In this document: positions 1 through 4,508 of the stretch, one piece after another | How positions within the stretch are numbered: the first letter of the stretch is position 1 | How the letters are laid out: each line of letters begins with the position of its first letter | Assembly: GCA_900554715.1 (NCBI GenBank) | Contig: USIN01000128.1 | Span: 1 to 5,663, forward strand | Source of the DNA: an uncultured Bacteroidales bacterium | GTDB lineage: Bacteria > Bacteroidota > Bacteroidia > Bacteroidales > Muribaculaceae | Length of the DNA stretch: 5,663 bases | Direction: 5' to 3' | The notes under the pieces: model-generated | Seen by the model: the letters and a program-made list of their open reading frames with translations, nothing else | What the model was told of the DNA's origin: nothing | The model's database searches: none | Made by a program: the position numbers and the translations under genes

Positions 1-875
1 GGCGGTATGAGAGTAACTCGTTCGCGTAAACCGGGTGAATAATCAACATCGCGAACTGATGTAAAGACTTCACGGTGATGACGGATTGACTCCCACAATT
101 CATAATTAGAGATTGCTTTTTCGGCAATCCCAGCATCAAGCATTTTACAAAGATCGTAAAGATGTCTTGATTTGCGGCTGGCATTACGACAGCCCTCGGT
201 CGTGAACAGTTCATGCAAAAGGAAGACCTTTTCAAGAAACGTCTTTTCCGCGACGGCGGCAGCTATACGACCTCCATTATCTTTTGATGTCAGATGCGGG
301 AATACTGTTGTCACAAACGAATCCACACCGGCTTCCGCAGTCGGCTCAAACAGCGAGCGCGCTCCCACCTCCAGCAACACCTCATCACGAAGATAAGGAT
401 TCGCCGTCTCAGACAATACCGATTTATAGATTATATGAATCTGCCGGGGTTCGGGATAAGTGGCATCTCCTTCTCCGTCAGGATCAGCTTTTATCGTAAT
501 AAACTCGTTTAACCCCGTTTTTTCTGCTGCCTTTATGAGATCACCTGCGAGTGTGTCCCGAACAAACACCGATGACTCTTTACGCAGCTTCTTCAACTGT
601 TTTTTGGTAACATCGCCCGCAATGCCGAACATGCTACGGTCAATGGCGATGTCTATGTCTTCAGAAAAACGTCGAATGACACCCCATATTTTGCTAAGCG
701 ACGTGCCACCTTTGAACACCATTTTATCTGCGTAGGGCAACGAGAACAGAATATCAAGTATTTCTGTTACCCAAAAATCTTTTTCTATTGCCGCTACGGG
801 GAGATTTATTCTTGCAGCCGTCTGCTCAAATACGGTGCGGCGCTGGGGCTCTGTAAGTTTTAGAAACTTATTCAT
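1..875 (-). CDS. AbiEii-type nucleotidyltransferase toxin (DUF1814 family), 3' end beyond the window
   Basis: This open frame runs from an ATG at 875 down to the left edge: 291 codons and no stop, so the C-terminus is missing. It reads as an AbiEii/AbiGii toxin, a DNA polymerase beta-like nucleotidyltransferase in the cytoplasm that forms the toxic half of type IV toxin-antitoxin systems. Visible hallmarks are the nucleotide-binding GGTS at residues 56-59 followed by the acidic pair of SEDIDIAID (71-79; D73 and D75). An LLEVGARS strand lies at 167-174, a TFLEKVFLLHE helix at 212-222 with K216, and a RKSRHLYDL motif at 234-242 with D241. These match the family's order of motifs. The final visible residues (LRERVTLIP) resemble the segment that normally precedes the last few dozen residues, so I infer a modest truncation by the window only. 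The ATG lies inside the end of the upstream antitoxin gene (8-base overlap, ATGAATAA), implying translational coupling. The exact RNA or protein target of such toxins varies and cannot be read here. Family assignment is confident; toxicity is inferred. Confidence 0.9.
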   Translation of the reverse strand, partial: MNKFLKLTEPQRRTVFEQTAARINLPVAAIEKDFWVTEILDILFSLPYADKMVFKGGTSLSKIWGVIRRFSEDIDIAIDRSMFGIAGDVTKKQLKKLRKESSVFVRDTLAGDLIKAAEKTGLNEFITIKADPDGEGDATYPEPRQIHIIYKSVLSETANPYLRDEVLLEVGARSLFEPTAEAGVDSFVTTVFPHLTSKDNGGRIAAAVAEKTFLEKVFLLHELFTTEGCRNASRKSRHLYDLCKMLDAGIAEKAISNYELWESIRHHREVFTSVRDVDYSPGLRERVTLIP

Positions 876-1473
876 ACGATTCAAGTATTATTTTACGTAT
901 CCATGCCGGAATAAGGGCAAAGTCCTTTTTTATCGCTTCAAACGGCACCGCCTTAATCAGTTGACTCACATGAGCCAACTGTTCTTCTGTAAGGTTATCT
1001 TCTCCGATTTCCCGGAGTGCAAACGTAAGAAGCATGGCAAAATCATTTTGAAACGCCAGATTCTTTTTTGCCGTATGCTTGAATTGTATGCCTTTTTCGC
1101 CTTGCAGTCTTACTTTTCTCGGAGAGCCATCGGTAAGATAAACCACATTCATCGGCAACTGGGTTGACAGTCCGAGTTTATTGAGAGCATAAACTCCGGT
1201 CGGAACTATTTTTGCTTTATCCCGTCGGGCAATCGCCGCGGCTATATCTTCAAACGTAGGATAAAGCACGCCCATTCCCAAAGCCCTGTCAATCTTAGGA
1301 TAATAGTAGATTCCACGCGCAATCCTTATCAGCTTTTCGGCTGCAGCCAATCGTTCGAAAGCCTTCTGAACAGCCTTCGACTCTCCGTAGCCGGCAAATT
1401 CCAGGGGCGTGACTATCGCACCGCGCCCGCGCTTTGAAACACTTGTATATATTCTGCTTTCAATAGATTGCAT
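868..1473 (-). CDS. AbiEi-like antitoxin (DUF6088 / type IV antitoxin family)
   Basis: This complete 201-residue protein precedes the nucleotidyltransferase toxin in the same operon. The N-terminal 60 or so residues look like a winged helix: a helix with conserved charge around SKAVQKAFERLAAAEKLIR (32-50), then a wing ending in GIYYYPK (54-60). A characteristic family block follows: PTGVYALNKLGLSTQLP (91-107) leading into VVYLTDG (110-116). The C-terminal third is basic and helical. In studied AbiE systems the antitoxin does not bind the toxin; it represses its own promoter through the winged helix and blocks toxicity by another route through the C-terminal domain. The ATG at 1473 is chosen because a good Bacteroidetes-type promoter puts the transcript start only about 18 bases upstream and the winged helix begins right after it. 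Another ATG at 1478 is out of frame. The gene has lower GC than the plus-strand genes, which fits horizontal transfer. The family and pairing are well supported; antitoxin function is inferred from context. Confidence 0.88.
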   Translation of the reverse strand: MQSIESRIYTSVSKRGRGAIVTPLEFAGYGESKAVQKAFERLAAAEKLIRIARGIYYYPKIDRALGMGVLYPTFEDIAAAIARRDKAKIVPTGVYALNKLGLSTQLPMNVVYLTDGSPRKVRLQGEKGIQFKHTAKKNLAFQNDFAMLLTFALREIGEDNLTEEQLAHVSQLIKAVPFEAIKKDFALIPAWIRKIILESYE

Positions 1474-1489
1474 GTCATTTTAAAGTTAT

Positions 1490-1524
1490 TTTTGTCGCAA
1501 ATATATTATATTTTTACGACGAAA
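1490..1524. promoter_or_regulatory. Candidate AbiEi operator: imperfect palindrome over the promoter
   Basis: An inverted repeat is centred on position 1507. The core, 1494-1520, has arms GTCGCAAA (1494-1501) and TTTACGAC (1513-1520) with an A/T centre; 11 of its 13 symmetric pairs are complementary. Extending to 1490-1524 adds a TTT/AAA pair of arms and gives 14 of 17. It covers the -7 box and most of the spacer of the minus-strand promoter, where a bound repressor would block RNA polymerase. AbiEi antitoxins of studied systems repress their own promoter by binding inverted repeats, so this is the natural operator candidate. The A/T centre contributes cheap symmetry; the outer GTCG/CGAC arms carry the real signal. 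Confidence 0.55.
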
Positions 1525-1528
1525 CAAA
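1498..1528 (-). promoter_or_regulatory. Bacteroidetes-type promoter for the AbiE operon
   Basis: Read on the minus strand, TTTG (1528-1525) is followed after exactly 19 bases by TATATTTG (1505-1498). This matches the Bacteroidetes primary sigma factor pattern of TTTG near -33 and TAnnTTTG near -7. Transcription would begin near 1491-1493, giving a leader of about 18-20 bases before the antitoxin ATG at 1473. The match and the position relative to the gene are seen directly; activity is inferred. Confidence 0.72.
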
Positions 1529-1542
1529 GAATTACGCATATT

Positions 1543-1568
1543 ATATTTATGAAAAATTAAATAAATAT
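1543..1568. repeat. Short inverted repeat in A/T-rich spacer
   Basis: ATATTTAT at 1543-1550 and its exact complement ATAAATAT at 1561-1568 are separated by ten bases. It lies just upstream of the minus-strand promoter and could be a second regulator site, since AbiEi proteins can use two repeats. However, it does not share the GTCG arms of the other palindrome and the local sequence is nearly all A and T, so chance is a fair explanation. Confidence 0.25.
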
Positions 1569-1596
1569 GTCTTCTCCTTAGCCTCTTCATTTCAAT

Positions 1597-1628
1597 ATTG
1601 TCAGAATCATCAAAAATAGTTATCTTCG
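1597..1628 (+). promoter_or_regulatory. Bacteroidetes-type promoter for the epimerase operon
   Basis: ATTG at 1597-1600 is followed after 20 bases by TATCTTCG at 1621-1628. This resembles the Bacteroidetes -7 consensus TAnnTTTG with one change (TTCG for TTTG). Transcription would start around 1633-1636, giving a leader of roughly 20 bases before the ATG at 1656. The match is weaker than the one for the opposite strand, but the spacing and short leader are typical of the phylum. Confidence 0.5.
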
Positions 1629-1643
1629 CAAAACTGAAACATT

Positions 1644-1657
1644 ATGTGAATTCACAT
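1644..1657. repeat. Perfect 14-bp palindrome overlapping the epimerase start codon
   Basis: ATGTGAATTCACAT is its own reverse complement over all 14 bases, and its last two bases are the first two of the epimerase ATG. It sits just downstream of the inferred transcript start, where a dimeric repressor could act as a roadblock. Its first six bases also form a start-stop pair (ATG TGA) in frame with the real start twelve bases later. The palindrome has no loop, so it is unlikely to act as a simple hairpin within one RNA. The symmetry is seen; the function is unknown. Confidence 0.6.
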
Positions 1658-2702
1658 GAAAAAAACTCTACTTATAATCGGCGCCGGGGGATTTATCGGC
1701 GGGTTCATTGCCCGGGCCGCTCTCGAACGCGGCTACAGCACATGGGTCGGCGTACGTCAGTCGACGTCGCGCCGCTGGCTCAATGACCCGCGCCTCAATT
1801 TCGTCGTGCTTGACTACGACGACCCGTCGCAGATGCTCGGAGCGCTCAGAGAAGCCGCGCCCGACGGTGGCCGCTGGGATTATATAATCTGGAATCTCGG
1901 CGCGACGAAATGTGCCAACTTCGCCGACTTCAACCGCATCAACTTCATGTATCCGCGCACCTTTGTCGACATGCTGACAGCCAACGACATGGTGCCCCAC
2001 AGATTCCTCTACATGAGTTCGCTCAGCGCACTCGGTCCGGCCGACGAAAAGACATACGAACCCATAACATCCCGCACGATACCCAACCCCAATACACGCT
2101 ACGGACTCTCGAAGATCAAGACCGAGACCTATCTCGAGACCAAGACCGGTTTTCCGTGGATTATCTTCCGACCTACAGGCGTCTACGGCCCCCATGAGCA
2201 GGACTATCTGATGATGATAAAGTCGATTGACTCACACTGGGATTTCGGCGTCGGCTACCGTCGACAGCTACTTACATTCATATATGTCGAAGACCTCGTC
2301 AACGCCATGTTCGACGCCTTTGACGCCGACGTCGTCAACAAAAAATATATCATCAGCGAGCCACGCGCCTACACCCAGGGCGAGTTCCGCAAGATTGTAG
2401 CCAAAGCCCTCGGCGGCAAGTTTGTCGTGCCGGTCAAACTGCCGATGTGGGCTGTCTACGCCGCATCTGTCGTCGCCGAGAAATGGGGCGTGCTGAAAAT
2501 GAAACCGTCGACTCTCAACCGCGACAAATTCAAGATAATGAAGCAGCGCAACTGGAACTGCGACGTCTCTGACGCCGTCCGTGATTTCGGCTTCAGGTGC
2601 GCCTATCCCCTCGAACGCGGCGTCGCCGAGACCGTCAAAGCCTACCTCGCTGAAAAAGAGGAGCTGAAAGCTAAAAAGAAAGCTGAAAAGAAAGCAAAAT
2701 GA
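1656..2702 (+). CDS. NAD(P)-dependent epimerase/dehydratase-like protein (extended SDR family)
   Basis: This 348-residue cytoplasmic protein has the layout of an extended short-chain dehydrogenase such as a nucleotide-sugar epimerase or dehydratase. The dinucleotide-binding GAGGFIG lies at residues 9-15, with a likely acidic/polar cofactor pocket after the second strand (VLDYDD, 51-56). The catalytic set is S122 in YMSSLSALG and the Y149-x-x-x-K153 pair in RYGLSKIK. RPTGVYGP (172-179) and the VEDLVNAMF segment (211-219) are typical of the sugar-nucleotide branch. The substrate cannot be read from the sequence. The start is the only ATG that leaves the whole Rossmann motif near the N-terminus, and it follows a promoter candidate. 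The protein ends in an unusual lysine/alanine/glutamate tail (about 331-348). Its stop overlaps the next start by four bases (ATGA), so it heads a coupled three-gene operon. Codon use is GC-rich, like its downstream neighbours and unlike the AbiE genes upstream. Confidence 0.87.
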   Translation: MKKTLLIIGAGGFIGGFIARAALERGYSTWVGVRQSTSRRWLNDPRLNFVVLDYDDPSQMLGALREAAPDGGRWDYIIWNLGATKCANFADFNRINFMYPRTFVDMLTANDMVPHRFLYMSSLSALGPADEKTYEPITSRTIPNPNTRYGLSKIKTETYLETKTGFPWIIFRPTGVYGPHEQDYLMMIKSIDSHWDFGVGYRRQLLTFIYVEDLVNAMFDAFDADVVNKKYIISEPRAYTQGEFRKIVAKALGGKFVVPVKLPMWAVYAASVVAEKWGVLKMKPSTLNRDKFKIMKQRNWNCDVSDAVRDFGFRCAYPLERGVAETVKAYLAEKEELKAKKKAEKKAK

Positions 2703-2977
2703 GCGACAACAACAATAACTATACCAAGGCGCCGTTATGGCTTATCATCGTGACCGTCATTGCGATGCTGCCTGTTCTGGCATTCCCTGTCCTGCTCGAC
2801 AGCCCCGCAGGAAACGAAGAGACGAAAGCCCTGCTGTGGCTCTACCCTCTCTACGTCCTTGTCTCGGGCGTCTGCGCCGTAATCTGCTATCGCCAGCGCC
2901 CCGAAGTGACATGGATCCTGCTTATTCTCATGATTCTGAGCCACGCGGCCATGTGGATATTATATTATGGATATTGA
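2699..2977 (+). CDS. Small membrane protein of unknown function, three predicted membrane segments
   Basis: I do not recognise this 92-residue protein. A short polar, asparagine-rich N-terminus (residues 1-10) is followed by three hydrophobic stretches at about 11-33, 44-64 and 70-90. A short acidic loop (DSPAGNEETK, 34-43) follows the first and a basic turn (RQRPE, 65-69) lies between the second and third. By the positive-inside rule the RQR turn would face the cytoplasm and the acidic loop the periplasm, placing the N-terminus inside. There is no signal peptide cleavage site, catalytic motif or metal-binding cluster. The gene is very probably real: it overlaps the epimerase gene by 4 bases and the methyltransferase gene by 11, and its GC-rich codon use matches both. 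Its position between two soluble enzymes suggests a membrane partner for one of them, but that is inference. Confidence 0.8.
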   Translation: MSDNNNNYTKAPLWLIIVTVIAMLPVLAFPVLLDSPAGNEETKALLWLYPLYVLVSGVCAVICYRQRPEVTWILLILMILSHAAMWILYYGY

Positions 2978-3593
2978 AGATTACATCGAAGCCCACATAT
3001 CGCCCGAGCCTGACAGGCTCTACCGTCTCTATCGCGAGACCAATCTGACGCGCCTCTACCCGCGCATGTGCTCGGGCCATCTCCAGGGGCGCATCCTCAA
3101 GATGCTCACCGAGATGATAAAGCCGCGACGCATCCTCGAATTAGGCACTTTCACGGGCTACTCAGCCCTCTGTTTCGCCGAAGGCATGCCCGCCAACGCC
3201 GAATTTCACACAATCGAGATTGACGACGAACTCATCGACGACATCCGCGAACTCTTCGACTCGACGCCGTGGGGCGACCGCATGCACATACACGTCGGCG
3301 ACGCTCTCGACGTCATCCCCACCCTCGGCGACGGCTGGGACCTCGTCTTCATCGACGCAAACAAGCGCCACTATACCGACTACTACGAGATGCTGCTCCC
3401 GCGTGTCAACAAAGGCGGTTATATCTTCGCCGACAACACCTTATGGTCAGGTAAAGTCGTCGACCGCACAACCAACCACGACGCCCAGAGCGCCGGCGTC
3501 TGCGACTTCAACGACCTCGTCGCCGCCGACACTCGCGTCGAGAAAGTCATCCTGCCGCTACGCGACGGCATGACGATCATACGCAAACTCTGA
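2967..3593 (+). CDS. Class I SAM-dependent O-methyltransferase (YrrM/TrmR-like, Methyltransf_3 family)
   Basis: This 208-residue cytoplasmic enzyme has the length and motifs of bacterial members of the catechol/caffeoyl-CoA O-methyltransferase family. SAM-binding motif I is LELGTFTGYSAL at 57-68. The acidic end of the second strand is HTIEID (81-86), where E84 should hold the ribose hydroxyls, and GDA is at 111-113. The divalent-metal site is formed by D130 in VFIDANKRHY and by D156-N157 in ADNTLWSGKV, with K133 conserved. The closest characterised bacterial relatives are TrmR enzymes, which methylate 5-hydroxyuridine at tRNA position 34; catechol-like small molecules are the alternative substrates. 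TrmR activity is plausible but unproven, so no symbol is given. The ATG lies 11 bases inside the end of the membrane-protein gene, suggesting coupled translation. Its stop is only nine bases from the convergent miaA stop. The family is certain, the substrate is not. Confidence 0.9.
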   Translation: MDIEDYIEAHISPEPDRLYRLYRETNLTRLYPRMCSGHLQGRILKMLTEMIKPRRILELGTFTGYSALCFAEGMPANAEFHTIEIDDELIDDIRELFDSTPWGDRMHIHVGDALDVIPTLGDGWDLVFIDANKRHYTDYYEMLLPRVNKGGYIFADNTLWSGKVVDRTTNHDAQSAGVCDFNDLVAADTRVEKVILPLRDGMTIIRKL

Positions 3594-3602
3594 TATTTCC
3601 GT

Positions 3603-4508
3603 CTATTCTGCTTTCTGCAATACAGCCATAGCCTCTTCGAGGGCCGTGGCGGGATTGAGACGTATCACCTCCGGGTCGCGTTTGAGCCAGGTGAGCTGTT
3701 TTTTTGCGTAAACGCGCGTGTTTTTCTTAATGCGTTCGACAGCCGTGTGATAATCCATCGCGCCGTCAAACCAGGCAAACATCTCCTTGTAGCCCACGGT
3801 GTTGAGCGAATTGAGATGACGCAGCGGCTCGACCCGGCGCGCCTCTTCTTCAAGGCCGGCGGCCATCATGGCGTCGACGCGGCGGTTGATACGGTCGAAG
3901 AGTTCTTCGCGCGGATGGTCGATCATGAATTTTATCACATCGTAGGGGCGCTCTTTGGCGCGTCCGGTGCGCAGCGTCGAATATGGCACGCCGGCCTCGG
4001 CCGAAATCTCGATGGCGTGTTTGACGCGCTTGATGTTGCTTCGGTCGACGACGGCATAATAATCAGGGTCGACAATCTCGAGATAGGCCAGCAGCCCGTC
4101 GGCGCCCTGCTGCGCCTCCATCTCGTCGATGCGGCGGCGCGTGATGTCGCTGACCGTCGGCATGTCGTCGATGCCGCGCACGAGGGCGTCGACATACATC
4201 ATCGAGCCGCCGCAGACGACCGCAGCGCCCGACTTTGCGAACAGTCCGGGCAACATAGCGCCTGCGTCAGCCTCGAAACAGGCCGCGCTGTAATAGCCGT
4301 CAAGCGGCAGTATGTCGATGAAATGATGGCGCACCTGCGCCAGCTCGTCGGCCGTCGGCTTGGCCGTGCCGATCGAGATGTCGCGGTACATCTGACGCGA
4401 GTCGGCCGAGATGATCTCACACCCCAGCCGACAGGCGATGTCTATCGCCAGCCGGGTCTTGCCTGAGGCCGTAGGCCCGGTGACGACGATAAGTCTGTCA
4501 CGGCTCAC
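3603..4508 (-). CDS. miaA: tRNA dimethylallyltransferase MiaA
   Basis: MiaA transfers a dimethylallyl group from dimethylallyl diphosphate to N6 of adenosine 37 in tRNAs that read codons beginning with U, which stabilises codon-anticodon pairing. The 301-residue protein has the P-loop GPTASGKT (11-18) and ISADSRQMYR (33-42), in which D36 is the expected general base. GGSMMYVDAL (100-109), NTVGYKEM (236-243) and the C-terminal RVYAKKQLTWLKRD (265-278) complete the family signature. The length is normal. The start codon is GTG at 4508, not ATG. It overlaps the pepT stop as GTGA, and no later methionine would preserve the P-loop (the next is residue 40). The gene is therefore probably translated by coupling to pepT, and no promoter of its own is visible. 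It converges on the methyltransferase gene at its 3' end. Confidence 0.97.
   Translation of the reverse strand: MSRDRLIVVTGPTASGKTRLAIDIACRLGCEIISADSRQMYRDISIGTAKPTADELAQVRHHFIDILPLDGYYSAACFEADAGAMLPGLFAKSGAAVVCGGSMMYVDALVRGIDDMPTVSDITRRRIDEMEAQQGADGLLAYLEIVDPDYYAVVDRSNIKRVKHAIEISAEAGVPYSTLRTGRAKERPYDVIKFMIDHPREELFDRINRRVDAMMAAGLEEEARRVEPLRHLNSLNTVGYKEMFAWFDGAMDYHTAVERIKKNTRVYAKKQLTWLKRDPEVIRLNPATALEEAMAVLQKAE

Larger units (their letters stand above)
1474..1655. other. AT-rich divergent intergenic region
   Basis: The 182 bases between the two divergent operons hold no convincing gene. They contain a promoter candidate for each strand, an imperfect palindrome over the minus-strand promoter, an 8-base inverted repeat in A/T sequence (1543-1550 with 1561-1568), and a perfect palindrome at the plus-strand start codon. 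The central part (about 1500-1570) is almost entirely A and T. Confidence 0.8.

Noticed and set aside
172..735. Overlapping plus-strand frames of about 70-90 codons in the left part of the window
   Set aside because: They are all antisense to the AbiEii toxin frame, which shows a complete set of family motifs; their translations are low-complexity and serine-rich.
1486..1539. A 17-codon minus-strand frame ending just before the antitoxin gene, a possible leader peptide
   Set aside because: Its ATG lies upstream of the inferred transcription start and inside the promoter, so it would not be transcribed from that promoter; its codons only reflect A/T-rich spacer.
2685..2702. Possible -1 frameshift in the A-rich end of the epimerase gene that would fuse it to the membrane protein
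   Set aside because: The minus-one frame has a TGA at 2684-2686, so only a slip in the last few codons would work. There is no proper slippery heptamer there and no stimulatory structure. A simple ATGA overlap explains the arrangement.
3631..3642. Small CCTC/GAGG hairpin near the convergent gene ends, a possible terminator
   Set aside because: The stem is only four pairs, lies inside the miaA coding region and has no following T-tract on either strand.
3747..4466. Long open frame (239 codons) on the plus strand opposite miaA
   Set aside because: It is the antisense shadow of a clear miaA gene in GC-rich DNA and its translation resembles no family. The similar antisense frames opposite the epimerase gene (1668-2195) and pepT (4601-5098) are rejected for the same reason.
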